Positions 14,982-25,341 of a stretch of 64,000 nucleotides of DNA are shown one piece after another. A program made the translations under genes and the position numbers. Location: NCBI GenBank assembly GCA_013824115.1, contig PNNG01000034.1, positions 124,001 to 188,000 of the forward strand, written 5' to 3'. Each line of letters starts with the position of its first letter. Within the stretch, counting starts at the first letter, position 1. The notes under the pieces were generated by a model. The model saw only the letters and a list, made by a program, of their open reading frames with translations, was not told the DNA's origin and did not search any database. This stretch comes from Sphingobacteriaceae bacterium. Lineage in GTDB: Bacteria; Bacteroidota; Bacteroidia; UBA7662.

Positions 14982-17900
14982 ATGTTCACCTTCATCAAAA
15001 AAATGGCCCTAACAGGCAGCATGGTGCTGCTTGGGGCCGGGGGCGTGGGCGCCCAGCAACAGATAGCCCAACAACACATCAATCGTTTTAGCCTTTTACA
15101 GCCCTTTGTTCCTGAAGGAGTGTTGGTCGAACGAAGTCCTGCCAGTTTTTTGCGAAATACATTAACTCTCGACCCTGACCGGTACGCATACCAGCGGCAA
15201 GACACCTCCCATTGGAACCATTTCGTGGAATTTTACCGTTTTTGGCAGCCAGCTAGCTACCAGATGAGCCGCTTTCCACTTTCGGCCGATACCTTGACCG
15301 ACGCTGCCGAAAAAGTAATGTATGGTGGTTCTATTCCTGCAAACTGGCAGCAGCGCCAAATCCAAAATGAAGTGGTGCTGGGTGCCATGCATTTTAATTA
15401 TCGTGAATTTGCAGATAATGCCCTCGATAGTATGTACGTATATTACGACGAGCAGGTAGATAAATACCGCTTGGGTTTAGGCTCAATTACTTTTACCGAT
15501 ACGGTTTGGACCGACCCCAATAACCTCAATGCTTGGAGCATTCAAACCTTTACACGCACCTTTCACAACCAAACTACCCTGCAGCGCTGGTCGGTGACCA
15601 GGCCATTTTTTCTGGTGGCTGCGCATACCCAAAGCGTTAATGTCATGCCCGGAGAACCGGTACGGTTTACACTGCCTACGGAACTTTTTTTTGGTGCTTG
15701 GTCGGGTTTGCAGCTTCAGTTGAATTTCGACAATGGGCAAGGTTTTGTACCCGTTTCGGTGGGTCAAACCATTGCTATTACTTACACTACACCTGGTAAA
15801 AAGTGGTTGAAATACCGTCTGGTAAATGCCGATGGTGGGGTGGTAACTGGTCAAAATGGTGTAATATCCTTGAATGTGGGCATTATGCGCTTGGGAGCAC
15901 CTACTCAAATGTTCTTCAGTAATCAGCAAACCTGCATCTCCTTTCCCGGTGTAAGCCCAGGCAGTGCGGTAGCTTTTGTGAAGACCGCACCCCAAAATCA
16001 GGGACAATTGCGGAAACCTTTCATATTGGTGGAAGGTATTGAAATGGAAAGTATTGTTAAAGGAAGTGCTATTCATGTAAAGGCCAACGAAAATGGATTT
16101 GGTGACCTAAATTGGTCAAACATCAGCTCAGGCAACTTTGGGCCTGGTCGCGAACACATTGCGGAGCTTACCGTTTTTCTAGATTCAATCAATCGGGCGG
16201 GTTACGACATCGTTTTTGTAGATTTTTATACCAACAGGGCCAGGATTGAAGCCAATGCCATGGCCTTGGCGTCAATCATCGAGCAAATCAATCATCAACT
16301 ACAGGCCAATGGATCTAATCGCAATTTAGAAGTGGTTGGCGCCAGCATGGGGGGCTTGATTGCCCGGGTGGCTTTGCGCCAAATGGAGCTGCAGGGTTGC
16401 TGCCACAATGTTAAATTGTTCACTACCTATGCTACGCCGCATATGGGGGCCAATGTGCCTTTGGCCATGCAATTGGGCTTAAAAGATGGGGCGTATCGCT
16501 TGAACTTTTTGGGCTTTGCCAATGATGTGAAACTTCAATACGACTTGGTACTGAACTCACCCGCTGCCCGCCAAATGCTGTATTACCATGCCGAAAGTGA
16601 TGCACGCAATGACAGAACCCATTTTGCCGATTTGATTCAAAATTTGGGTTGGCCTTTGGAACCAAGAAAGGCAGCCGCCACTAATGGGAGTATGCAAGGT
16701 CTACTGCAACGCTCCTCAGAAGACATGTCTTCAGTAGTTTTGAGTCCTGGAATGCAATTATTCTTGCAAACTCACGAAGTCTGGGTACCTACCAATTTCC
16801 CATTACCCAATAATGCTCGAAATTACCGTGCTGCCGGTACCAATGGGATGTATTTATCACGTAACGAAGGTTTTGTGATGCCTCATTCTCCCAATGCAGT
16901 CACTAATGCTTTACTTTATCGTGCTGGAAAAGATGTTAATTCAAATTTGTCAGATGCAATCGAAGCAAATTTAACCTATGTCAGAGGCCTTTTCAGAGTT
17001 CTAAAGCGAAGTCAGTCAGTTGCTTCAGCCGCAGCAGCAAATCCAGTAATAGCCCCTTTGATTTTAGCCGCTGGAGCTGTTAAAATTTTACAACTCTCAA
17101 GAGAAATTGACGCTTCTTTGCAACATCAGTTCAATGCGAACATCAATTCTAATTTGTCTTTCGTACAATCACATGCTACTTTCCCTACAATTGGTGTAGA
17201 TTATGCCCCGGGCGATTTCAACGATGGCAAGGCTGAAAGAAGTAAATCTATTTTCTCTAAATCTAGTTTTTTTGTGAATAGCACTTTTGTGCCTACCACA
17301 AGTTCTCTTTCAATTTCAGATTTAAATATTCTGTTACCTATTAATCAGGCGTCTATTAAGTCTATTCCAAATTCATTCATTGGCTTAGAAGCTATTTACG
17401 TGCCTCAGGATGTACAACAGACTATAAATCAAAAACATGTATTTGTGAATGATATCGTTTCTTCACAAATACAATCCAATCAAAAAACTTCTGTTAGCTC
17501 GTTCCAAAACAATCGGCTTGTTGAATCGATTAATATATCGAGGCCTATTTATGTAAATAACACCCTCTGGGCCATGAACGCCGACGTAGAACTTGCTCCA
17601 TGGCGGGTAGGTAATGGCGGCCATTTGGGCATTAACCGCAACCTGCCTGTAAATCTTAATGGTCAACCTATTTTGGCAAGTAATAGGCCAACCCCCAATT
17701 TTCACTTTGTAACCAAAACGAGCACATTCGATTGCGATTCAGTGCCTGTGGTGATTGAAAATGGGGGCACCATGGAGTTGGGTGAAATTCAACCGGGCAA
17801 TGCACTTACCACCGAAGTATATTTTCGCCAAGCCAGCAGTTTGAGCTTGTCTACCGGCTCTACCTTGCGCATCAACAACCGCAGTCGATTGATCATCGAA

Positions 17901-20000
17901 AGGGGATCTACCCTCTTTGTACATCCGGGTGCGACCATTGTACTAGATGGCGATTCGGCCATTTTGGAAATTCAAGGCCGTGTGGTTTTGGTTGGAAACG
18001 CAGTGTTTGGCTTCACAGGTTCAGGATTTGTAAGGGTAAATCAGACAACTGGTGTATTTGGTAATCGCTGGACATTCGGTCAGGGCAGTAGCATCAGTCT
18101 TGTTGGATCAGGTAGAAATGATAAAGTACTGGAAATCGTGGGTGACTGCCGCTTGCTGGATACAGCTGCTGTGGTTGAAATAAGAAATGCACGGGTAGAA
18201 CTCATGGCTTCGGCCCGCTTAAACGTGCATGGCAAGGTGAATTTTGAAAATGTGCATTTTACAGGACCAGGAACGAGGGCACATCACGGGGTTCTGGTAC
18301 ATGGACAACCTCAATTACGCATTCATAACTGCTTATTTTCCAATGGCCTGGTTGGATTGTCTGCCAATTTGCTCACCTACAATGGTACATTGTCGCTAGA
18401 GCAGGTGATTTTCAACAACAACCAAACGGGATTGGAGACTTTCGGCAGATCGGCCAACTTAACCCATTGCCAAGGCCGACTCAATACCGTTTTCTGGAGA
18501 GCCTACGATATTGAAGGCACCAGCCGCGTGAGGAACTGTCATATTTTGAGTAACCAGGAGGGAATACATGTCATGGGTCAACATGGTGCTCAACTTGAGA
18601 TTTTGGAGTCGCGACTTGATAGTAATGTGCGTGCTGTAATGACCTTCGGGGATTTGAAACTAAAGCCGTATTGTTCGTCTTTCAGCAACAACACCTTTGG
18701 CATTTATGCTGGAAATACGCACGTACTGTTGGGTGGAAATGCCAATAATACGCTGAGGAACAATCACCAAGCCATTTATTTGGAAGAAGTTGATAACCTA
18801 TTTTTGGTGAATGGCTACAATGATTTTTCGGGAAGCGATTGGTATATCACGGGCCGATTTACCGGAATTGCACACAATTACTTAAGTACAATACCTAATG
18901 TGAATGGCTTTTTCCTCAATGTGGCCAATAACCGCATGCCCCTAGTACAGCAGCAACTGCCTATCGATTTAGAAGATGGTGACGGAATTAGCGTGCTTGC
19001 AACCCAATGGACTTTCATGAGCAGCATTCCCCTCGCTTGCGTAAGAATTGCCTCGGCCGACTATGATTATTGGGTGCTCAGTTCTTCGCAATCTACCATT
19101 CCGGTGGAAGTTGGAGGAGTATCTAAAACATTGCCTTCGGCCTTGTTGGATGCTGTTCAGTTGGTTTCCAAGAACGAAATTGTAGCCAATCCGCAAGATT
19201 TGGTGGCCGTTCAACAATTCCATGAAATATTCCAATCGATGCGTAATCAGCTGGAAGTTCCGCTGAATAAAGAGGAAAAGTTGATGGTGTCATTGGGCCT
19301 CACCCGCATGATTGAAGCGGTAAGTAATGCCTATCGTTATGCGCTTTTGCAACCGGCCAGAGGTGACGATGAATTCCCGCTCAGCAATGCCATTGAATGG
19401 ACAGTGGAGGAAATACAGCATCGGTTGTCGGATCCTGATGTGATTGCTGATGCAGAGGCAACCCATTTGCTGAAGCTAAAATTGGCACATGTATATAGAA
19501 TAGGCGAATACTATAAACAAGCTTTAATGGTATTGGAAGAAATCGTCAATGCACAATTGCTTGGCACCGATGTACATACCCAAGCTATTTACTGGAGATG
19601 TATTTGCGAAGTGGAAATGAGTTTGGTTAAGGGTGAAATTTCAGCCGAAGAGTTTGAACTACTCCGCATGCCCTGCTTACAACAGATTCCGGAAATGCGT
19701 AAAGCCAATCGTATTTGGACCATGCAGCAGCTTTTTGATGCCCAATCGTCCAAAACGCTGGATTTAAAGGTGTACCCTAATCCTGCTAGCGAAAAAGTGC
19801 ATCTCGAACAAATGGCCGACAATGGAGCCGCTAAAATTAAACTGGCTAATATTCAAGGTCAGGTATTGCGCCAAATCGACTGGAACAACCCTTATGAAGT
19901 ATTTACCATTGATGTAGATAACCTTCCTGCAGGGATGTATGTCTTGGAGGTTTATACCTCTAATGGAAAATGGGCTAAATCTAAATTCGTGAAAAAGTAA
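14982..20000 (+). CDS. Very large T9SS-secreted protein: lipase-like domain plus beta-helix
   Basis: 1672 residues from the ATG at 14982, which opens a signal peptide ending near VGAQQ; the frame upstream starts only at a TTG inside a repeat. An alpha/beta-hydrolase domain of lipase or PGAP1-like type lies around 340-590: KPFILVEGIE, then FVDFYTNRARIEANA, and the nucleophile elbow VVGASMGG with Ser455. About 950-1310 shows a right-handed parallel beta-helix pattern with many Asn-rich turns. A helical region (about 1400-1560) precedes the T9SS type-A sorting domain, beginning near VYPNPASEK (about 1597) and ending KFVKK. It should be exported by the T9SS and attached to or shed from the cell surface. 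The substrate is unknown. Confidence 0.85.
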   Translation: MFTFIKKMALTGSMVLLGAGGVGAQQQIAQQHINRFSLLQPFVPEGVLVERSPASFLRNTLTLDPDRYAYQRQDTSHWNHFVEFYRFWQPASYQMSRFPLSADTLTDAAEKVMYGGSIPANWQQRQIQNEVVLGAMHFNYREFADNALDSMYVYYDEQVDKYRLGLGSITFTDTVWTDPNNLNAWSIQTFTRTFHNQTTLQRWSVTRPFFLVAAHTQSVNVMPGEPVRFTLPTELFFGAWSGLQLQLNFDNGQGFVPVSVGQTIAITYTTPGKKWLKYRLVNADGGVVTGQNGVISLNVGIMRLGAPTQMFFSNQQTCISFPGVSPGSAVAFVKTAPQNQGQLRKPFILVEGIEMESIVKGSAIHVKANENGFGDLNWSNISSGNFGPGREHIAELTVFLDSINRAGYDIVFVDFYTNRARIEANAMALASIIEQINHQLQANGSNRNLEVVGASMGGLIARVALRQMELQGCCHNVKLFTTYATPHMGANVPLAMQLGLKDGAYRLNFLGFANDVKLQYDLVLNSPAARQMLYYHAESDARNDRTHFADLIQNLGWPLEPRKAAATNGSMQGLLQRSSEDMSSVVLSPGMQLFLQTHEVWVPTNFPLPNNARNYRAAGTNGMYLSRNEGFVMPHSPNAVTNALLYRAGKDVNSNLSDAIEANLTYVRGLFRVLKRSQSVASAAAANPVIAPLILAAGAVKILQLSREIDASLQHQFNANINSNLSFVQSHATFPTIGVDYAPGDFNDGKAERSKSIFSKSSFFVNSTFVPTTSSLSISDLNILLPINQASIKSIPNSFIGLEAIYVPQDVQQTINQKHVFVNDIVSSQIQSNQKTSVSSFQNNRLVESINISRPIYVNNTLWAMNADVELAPWRVGNGGHLGINRNLPVNLNGQPILASNRPTPNFHFVTKTSTFDCDSVPVVIENGGTMELGEIQPGNALTTEVYFRQASSLSLSTGSTLRINNRSRLIIERGSTLFVHPGATIVLDGDSAILEIQGRVVLVGNAVFGFTGSGFVRVNQTTGVFGNRWTFGQGSSISLVGSGRNDKVLEIVGDCRLLDTAAVVEIRNARVELMASARLNVHGKVNFENVHFTGPGTRAHHGVLVHGQPQLRIHNCLFSNGLVGLSANLLTYNGTLSLEQVIFNNNQTGLETFGRSANLTHCQGRLNTVFWRAYDIEGTSRVRNCHILSNQEGIHVMGQHGAQLEILESRLDSNVRAVMTFGDLKLKPYCSSFSNNTFGIYAGNTHVLLGGNANNTLRNNHQAIYLEEVDNLFLVNGYNDFSGSDWYITGRFTGIAHNYLSTIPNVNGFFLNVANNRMPLVQQQLPIDLEDGDGISVLATQWTFMSSIPLACVRIASADYDYWVLSSSQSTIPVEVGGVSKTLPSALLDAVQLVSKNEIVANPQDLVAVQQFHEIFQSMRNQLEVPLNKEEKLMVSLGLTRMIEAVSNAYRYALLQPARGDDEFPLSNAIEWTVEEIQHRLSDPDVIADAEATHLLKLKLAHVYRIGEYYKQALMVLEEIVNAQLLGTDVHTQAIYWRCICEVEMSLVKGEISAEEFELLRMPCLQQIPEMRKANRIWTMQQLFDAQSSKTLDLKVYPNPASEKVHLEQMADNGAAKIKLANIQGQVLRQIDWNNPYEVFTIDVDNLPAGMYVLEVYTSNGKWAKSKFVKK

Positions 20001-20192
20001 TCAGAGTCTAAATACCTCTTTGATTACATCCTGGTGCGTTTGTCCAAACTGGGCAACGCACCAGGTCATTAAAATGGCGCGCTCACTGGGGCTTATCCAT
20101 CGAAGTCCTTTTTTAAGTTCTTTCCGAAACAAATCTTTGTCGAAGCTTACCTGGGTAAGCACATGCTTTACAAAATCGAGCATCTGTTTCAT
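20001..20192 (-). CDS. Conserved small protein, unknown function
   Basis: 63 residues, predicted all-helical, with no signal or membrane segment. The pattern MLDFVKHVLTQVSFDKDLFRKEL followed by ISPSERAILMTWC resembles a small soluble protein widespread in this phylum, but I cannot name a function. Its stop codon directly touches the stop codon of the large T9SS gene on the other strand, with no spacer. Coding nature is supported by the natural composition and the intact frame between two genes rather than by any domain. Confidence 0.65.
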   Translation of the reverse strand: MKQMLDFVKHVLTQVSFDKDLFRKELKKGLRWISPSERAILMTWCVAQFGQTHQDVIKEVFRL

Positions 20193-20351
20193 GGTGCTGT
20201 AATTGAGATCACTAAGTTAGTACAATTGGCTCATTAACGAGGCCTTTTATAAATTGGTGCTTCACTCTGTACGGTTTAACAAACAGGTAATACAGTTGTC
20301 TTCGGTAAAGTGCTCATTTCGTATTACTTTTGCGGCGTAAAAGGAAAAGTG

Positions 20352-22514
20352 ATGAAGAAAATTTTAACATTCATGCTGGTTGCCATGTCGGCCTTTGCTG
20401 CTCAAGCACAGGTTTACCCGTTGCGAACCATTGAGCAAATCCAGTTTATCAACCCCGACACATTGCTCACTGGCAGAACGCTATCGCCTTTGTTGACTGA
20501 TACCGTTCGGGTGAGAGGCTTGGTCATTTTTAACCCAAGAAACCATGCATTAAGCGCTAACTGGAAAGCTTCCTACCTTGTAGATACTACAGGTTTGGCA
20601 AATAATAACTGGAGAGGACTTTTGGTTCGTCTTCCAGCCATTGCCGACTCATCGGCAACTAATTTTTTCAATACATTCCAACCTGGAAATATTGTAGAGG
20701 CAACAGGCGTGGTACGTGAATTCCAAGATGCCAGCCCCAATTCGGGTGAAACTCAAGTGGATTTGATTCCGGTTGCTACCTCAGTTGTTGGTTTTGCTGC
20801 ACCACCTGCTCCAAAAGTGGTTCAAATCAATCAGTTGATGCAATTTGATCCGAATGACCCTGCAGTTCCACAGAAAATCCAGAAAACTACCGGTGAACAG
20901 TATGAGGGAATGTACATTGAAATTCCGAATGTTTTCGTCACTGGTGTAAGCACCTTTGGTGGCGGTCGTATTAGCTGGTTGGTTCGTGATGCCTCAGGTG
21001 CCGAAATGAACGTGCGTGATGCGTCCGTTTTCTTTCGCCCACCTTTCATTTCTTCTACAGCATCTACACCTCCCAATCCTTTTGCCGATGTATTTGTACA
21101 GCAAGGCAAGGCTTTTGCTTACATCAGAGGTGTGATTACCGAAACCAATTTCGCCACGTTGTACCCGCGTTATGAAATAGTGCCGTTGGTTCCAACCGAT
21201 TTAGGTCCAGTTACTGCTGCTCCACCATTTGCCAGCAGTATTGTGGTAAATCCGGCCATCCCATCTACCAACACCAGCGTAACCATTGGCGCACGCATTG
21301 AAGACTTGGATGGATCGGTTTCTTCAGCCCGCCTATTCTACACGAATGGCATTGCGGGTACCCTTTACGATTCGGTACCAATGACTTTAGCGGCGGTTGA
21401 TTCGTTTGTAGGGACCATCCCTGCCAGCTTCCTCACGCAAAATGGTGCTTATATCAAATACTTTATTCGTGCCATTGACAATCAAGGCAATGTATCCATC
21501 ACACCGGATACTTCTTTGACCTATTCTGTTTTCCGCGTTTTGAATAGTGGAATCACCCAATTATCTCAAATTCAGGAAACCCCATTCCCCAGTGGTCGTT
21601 CTATTTACGATGGTGCCATTGTGAATATGAATGTACGCGGGCGAATTATGTCTACGCTTAGCACCAACGATTACAACCGCATCATTTTCCAAGATGGTCG
21701 TGGCCCTTTGTCAGGCATCGTACTTACGCCAGGTAACCAAGGCGCCACCGATATTGATGTTCGTCTTCGAGGCGACAGTATTCACATTACACGCGGTCGT
21801 GTTTTTGAAGATTTCGGCATCACTACCATCGAAGTTTTGGCTTACAACTTTGTGAACGCTGGTCAACCTTATGCACCTGTGAGCGTACCTATCGATTCAA
21901 TCATTGCCCGTCGCTTTAATTTTACCGAAGGTTATGAGTCGATGTTGCTAGAATTCAACAACGTTTTCGTGGTTAATCAAAATCCGGATGCGCCTAGCAA
22001 CTTTGGTGAATTTGCCATTTACCCCGATTCGAACGTGACTGCAGGCTTGCGTGTACGAGGTGGAGTAGCTCAGTCGAGCCCCGACTTGGGCCAAAACTTC
22101 AATACCGATTCGGTGCGTCTGCGTCAGGAATTGGCTTTTATCCGTGGTATTTTAACCTTCAACTTCAGCAACTGGAAGATTCAGCCCCGCAATCGCAGTG
22201 ATATCGCAGGCTTTTCAACCGGAAGTGGCAATGTATCGGTGCCAGAGGTTTTGAGTAACGCCAACTTAACCCGCTTGTACCCCAATCCAAACCAAGGTCG
22301 CTTTACCATAGAAATGCAGGCCAATGCCTTTGAACAAATCCAAATGGAAGTGCTCGATATGGCTGGTAGGGTGTTGCACCGCCAAACATTCGTGGTAGAA
22401 CCGGGTAATCAGCGATTCGATGTAACTGGCCTCGACTTGTCGAATGGCATGTATATGGTGAAGCTCAGTGGCAACCAGACACGTCAATTTGCAAGATTCC
22501 AGGTGAATCGCTAA
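20352..22514 (+). CDS. T9SS-secreted protein with OB-fold-like domains
   Basis: 720 residues from the ATG at 20352, which opens the signal peptide ending AAQAQ; a TACTTTTG -7-like box lies at 20325-20332. The sequence shows repeated OB-fold-like segments of the kind found in YhcR and ExeM extracellular nucleases (pattern VRVRGLVIF...GLLVRLP...GNIVEATGVVREF, again near 170-290 and 400-620), separated by an Ig-like segment around 290-400 (DLDGSVSSARLFY). The C-terminus is a T9SS sorting domain starting LYPNPNQGRF. No nuclease catalytic domain is present, so it may bind nucleic acid or polysaccharide rather than cut it. Followed by a strong terminator. Confidence 0.82.
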   Translation: MKKILTFMLVAMSAFAAQAQVYPLRTIEQIQFINPDTLLTGRTLSPLLTDTVRVRGLVIFNPRNHALSANWKASYLVDTTGLANNNWRGLLVRLPAIADSSATNFFNTFQPGNIVEATGVVREFQDASPNSGETQVDLIPVATSVVGFAAPPAPKVVQINQLMQFDPNDPAVPQKIQKTTGEQYEGMYIEIPNVFVTGVSTFGGGRISWLVRDASGAEMNVRDASVFFRPPFISSTASTPPNPFADVFVQQGKAFAYIRGVITETNFATLYPRYEIVPLVPTDLGPVTAAPPFASSIVVNPAIPSTNTSVTIGARIEDLDGSVSSARLFYTNGIAGTLYDSVPMTLAAVDSFVGTIPASFLTQNGAYIKYFIRAIDNQGNVSITPDTSLTYSVFRVLNSGITQLSQIQETPFPSGRSIYDGAIVNMNVRGRIMSTLSTNDYNRIIFQDGRGPLSGIVLTPGNQGATDIDVRLRGDSIHITRGRVFEDFGITTIEVLAYNFVNAGQPYAPVSVPIDSIIARRFNFTEGYESMLLEFNNVFVVNQNPDAPSNFGEFAIYPDSNVTAGLRVRGGVAQSSPDLGQNFNTDSVRLRQELAFIRGILTFNFSNWKIQPRNRSDIAGFSTGSGNVSVPEVLSNANLTRLYPNPNQGRFTIEMQANAFEQIQMEVLDMAGRVLHRQTFVVEPGNQRFDVTGLDLSNGMYMVKLSGNQTRQFARFQVNR

Positions 22515-22538
22515 TGGCATAGCACCGCTTTTAGAAAG

Positions 22539-22563
22539 AGCCATCCTTCGGGGTGGCTTTTTT
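22539..22563 (+). terminator. Intrinsic terminator
   Basis: AGCCATCC (22539-22546), TTCG tetraloop, GGGTGGCT (22551-22558), stem of 8 bp with one G-T pair, then a run of T residues to 22563. Ends the OB-fold T9SS gene. Confidence 0.88.
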
Positions 22564-22714
22564 ATTTGAACTTTTTTGCCTTAGCGAGCAGTTGTGACAA
22601 TGTGTTTACAATTTATGAATGCGCGAAGCCAACTCTTGGGAAGATAATTGTTAATTTAGCCCGAAAGAAACTAACTGCTTCGCTGTTCGTTTTAGACTGA
22701 AGAAAGGAATTACC

Positions 22715-25267
22715 ATGGACGCCAAATTTTCTCCCAAAGTAAAAGATGTGATTTCCTACAGCAAGGAAGAAGCCATCCGACTGGGACATGATTACATTGA
22801 TCCCTGCCACCTGCTGCTCGGCTTGATCCGAGAGGGAGATGGTCAGGCTATAAAAACATTAAAAAGCCTTGGGGTAGATTTGAATCGGCTCAAGAAGTCG
22901 ATTGAAGACGCTATCAAAGGCAATGCTACAGCGAATGTGGTAAATGCCGAAAATATCCCGCTCACCAAGCAGGCCGAAAAAATCTTGAAAATCACCTTTT
23001 TAGAGGCCAAAATTTTCAAGAGTGAGTTGATTGGTACCGTTCATTTATTGCTCTCTATTCTTCGCGAGGAAGACAGCTTGGCCACCCGTATTCTCGAAAA
23101 ATTCGACATCAATTACGAAGTGGTGAAAGAAGAAATGGACGCCATGATTGAGGGGCGTGAGAAGGCAGAACCACCCAAAGCATCCTACGAAGATGCTTTT
23201 TCTGACGATGACAAAAAGTCGTTTGAGCAACCACGCAAACCAGGTGCTACCAAAAGTCGTACACCTGTGCTCGATAATTTTGGTCGCGATTTGTCGCAAC
23301 TGGCCGATGAGGGCCGTTTGGATCCAATCATTGGTCGAGATGAAGAAATTGAGCGTGTGTCGCAGATTTTGAGTCGGCGTAAGAAGAACAATCCCATTCT
23401 CATTGGTGAACCGGGTGTAGGAAAAACGGCGATCGCAGAAGGTTTGGCCTTGCGTATCCATCAAAAGAAGGTATCGCGGGTGCTTTTCAACAAGCGCATT
23501 GTTACCCTCGATTTGTCGTCTTTGGTGGCTGGTACCAAATACCGGGGCCAGTTTGAAGAGCGTATGAAAGCCGTTATGGGGGAGTTGGAAAAGAGTCCAG
23601 ATGTAATTCTTTTTATCGATGAAATCCACACCCTTGTTGGTGCGGGCGGAGCGAGCGGTTCTTTGGATGCCAGCAATATGTTCAAACCGGCTTTGGCCAG
23701 GGGAGAGGTTCAGTGCATAGGTGCCACCACTTTAAACGAATACCGTCAATACATCGAAAAAGACGGCGCACTTGATCGACGCTTCCAAAAAGTGATGATA
23801 GATCCGCCTTCATCGGCCGAAACCATTCAGATTTTGAACAACATCAAGAGCAAATACGAAGACCATCACAATGTGAGCTATTCGGATGCTGCTATTGAGG
23901 CTTGTGTGAAGCTTACTGAAAGATATATTACCGATCGCTTTTTGCCCGATAAGGCCATTGATGCCATGGACGAGGCAGGAGCCAGAGTACACATTACCAA
24001 TATCAATGTGCCACAGATCATTTTGGATTTGGAAGCTCAGATTGAAGAAATCAAGGAGCTAAAGAACAAGGTGGTAAAAAGCCAGAAATACGAAGAAGCA
24101 GCGCGTTTGCGTGATACAGAAAAGCGCTTATTAGACGACTTAGACAAAGCCAAAAACGAATGGGAGGCTGAATCGAAGCTCAAGCGCTACGCTGTGTCAG
24201 ACGAAAATATTGCCGAGGTGGTAGCCATGATGTCGGGTATTCCTGTTACTCGCATCGCCCAAGCCGAAAGTGAGCGTTTGGGAAGTATGGGCGAAGCTTT
24301 GAAGGGCAAAGTAATCGGTCAGGATAAAGCCGTTTCTGCCATCAGCAAAGCCATTCAACGTACCCGTGCGGGCTTGAAAGACCCTAAAAAGCCCATTGGT
24401 TCATTTATCTTCCTAGGCCCAACTGGCGTAGGTAAAACCGAATTGGCCAAAGAGCTGGCGCGTTTTCTTTTCGATACCGAGGACGCACTTATTCGGGTTG
24501 ACATGAGCGAATACATGGAGAAATTCAGTGTTTCGCGTTTGGTGGGAGCGCCTCCTGGTTATGTAGGCTATGAAGAAGGTGGACAACTCACTGAAAAGGT
24601 ACGTCGCAAACCCTATTCGGTAGTATTGCTCGACGAAATTGAAAAGGCTCACCCCGATATTTTCAACTTGCTCTTGCAGGTGCTCGACGATGGCCAGTTG
24701 ACCGATGGTTTGGGAAGAAAAGTGGATTTCAAAAACACTATCATTATCCTCACCTCCAACATTGGCTCACGTCAGTTGAAAGATTTTGGAACAGGTGTTG
24801 GCTTCACTACGCCTGCTAAAGCAAAATCGGTAGAAGATGAATCTAGAACGGTGATTCAGAATGCGCTTAAGAAGACCTTTTCTCCGGAATTTTTGAATCG
24901 CATCGATGATGTAATTGTGTTTAACTCGCTTGAAAAAGACGATATCTTCAAAATCATCGACATTACTATCCGCGATGTATACAAGCGCATCGAAGATTTG
25001 GGTTACAAGCTCGAGATTACTGAAGTGGCGAAAAATTTCATCGCAGAAAAGGGTTTTGATCCGCAGTTTGGAGCTCGTCCTTTAAAGCGTGCCATCCAAA
25101 AGTATGTGGAAGACACCGTGGCAGAAAAAATCATCAGCGGTGGGCTCAAAGAAGGCGATAAAATTGTGGTGGATTTGAATGATCAGCAAGAAATTGAAGT
25201 GAGTTCGGGCACCAAAAAATCGCGAAAGATGAAAGACACGCCGTCGGAAGAAGGCAACGCTAATTGA
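22715..25267 (+). CDS. clpC: ClpC, ATP-dependent Clp protease ATP-binding subunit
   Basis: 850 residues, typical for ClpC. The N-terminal Clp_N repeats (about 5-145) include DYIDPCHLLLGLIREG; the first AAA+ module has Walker A GEPGVGKT near 231 and FIDEIHTLVGAG; a UVR motif lies around 430-460 (KVVKSQKYEEAARLRDTE); the second AAA+ module has GPTGVGKT near 568 and VLLDEIEKAHP. It unfolds substrates and feeds them to ClpP in the cytoplasm. Its adaptor clpS is encoded 8 kb downstream in another operon. A GAAAGGAA stretch lies 7 bases before the ATG, one of the more ribosome-site-like leaders in the window. It is a single-gene unit closed by a terminator. Confidence 0.97.
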   Translation: MDAKFSPKVKDVISYSKEEAIRLGHDYIDPCHLLLGLIREGDGQAIKTLKSLGVDLNRLKKSIEDAIKGNATANVVNAENIPLTKQAEKILKITFLEAKIFKSELIGTVHLLLSILREEDSLATRILEKFDINYEVVKEEMDAMIEGREKAEPPKASYEDAFSDDDKKSFEQPRKPGATKSRTPVLDNFGRDLSQLADEGRLDPIIGRDEEIERVSQILSRRKKNNPILIGEPGVGKTAIAEGLALRIHQKKVSRVLFNKRIVTLDLSSLVAGTKYRGQFEERMKAVMGELEKSPDVILFIDEIHTLVGAGGASGSLDASNMFKPALARGEVQCIGATTLNEYRQYIEKDGALDRRFQKVMIDPPSSAETIQILNNIKSKYEDHHNVSYSDAAIEACVKLTERYITDRFLPDKAIDAMDEAGARVHITNINVPQIILDLEAQIEEIKELKNKVVKSQKYEEAARLRDTEKRLLDDLDKAKNEWEAESKLKRYAVSDENIAEVVAMMSGIPVTRIAQAESERLGSMGEALKGKVIGQDKAVSAISKAIQRTRAGLKDPKKPIGSFIFLGPTGVGKTELAKELARFLFDTEDALIRVDMSEYMEKFSVSRLVGAPPGYVGYEEGGQLTEKVRRKPYSVVLLDEIEKAHPDIFNLLLQVLDDGQLTDGLGRKVDFKNTIIILTSNIGSRQLKDFGTGVGFTTPAKAKSVEDESRTVIQNALKKTFSPEFLNRIDDVIVFNSLEKDDIFKIIDITIRDVYKRIEDLGYKLEITEVAKNFIAEKGFDPQFGARPLKRAIQKYVEDTVAEKIISGGLKEGDKIVVDLNDQQEIEVSSGTKKSRKMKDTPSEEGNAN

Positions 25268-25268
25268 T

Positions 25269-25297
25269 AAAAGCCCCGAAAGGGGCTTTTGCTTTTT
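25269..25297 (+). terminator. Intrinsic terminator of clpC
   Basis: AAAAGCCCC (25269-25277), GAAA loop, GGGGCTTTT (25282-25290), a perfect 9-bp stem followed by GC and five T residues. Confidence 0.9.
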
Positions 25298-25341
25298 CCA
25301 CCAAGGACAAAAGCCTGCCTGCTATTCCTTATTTTAGCATC

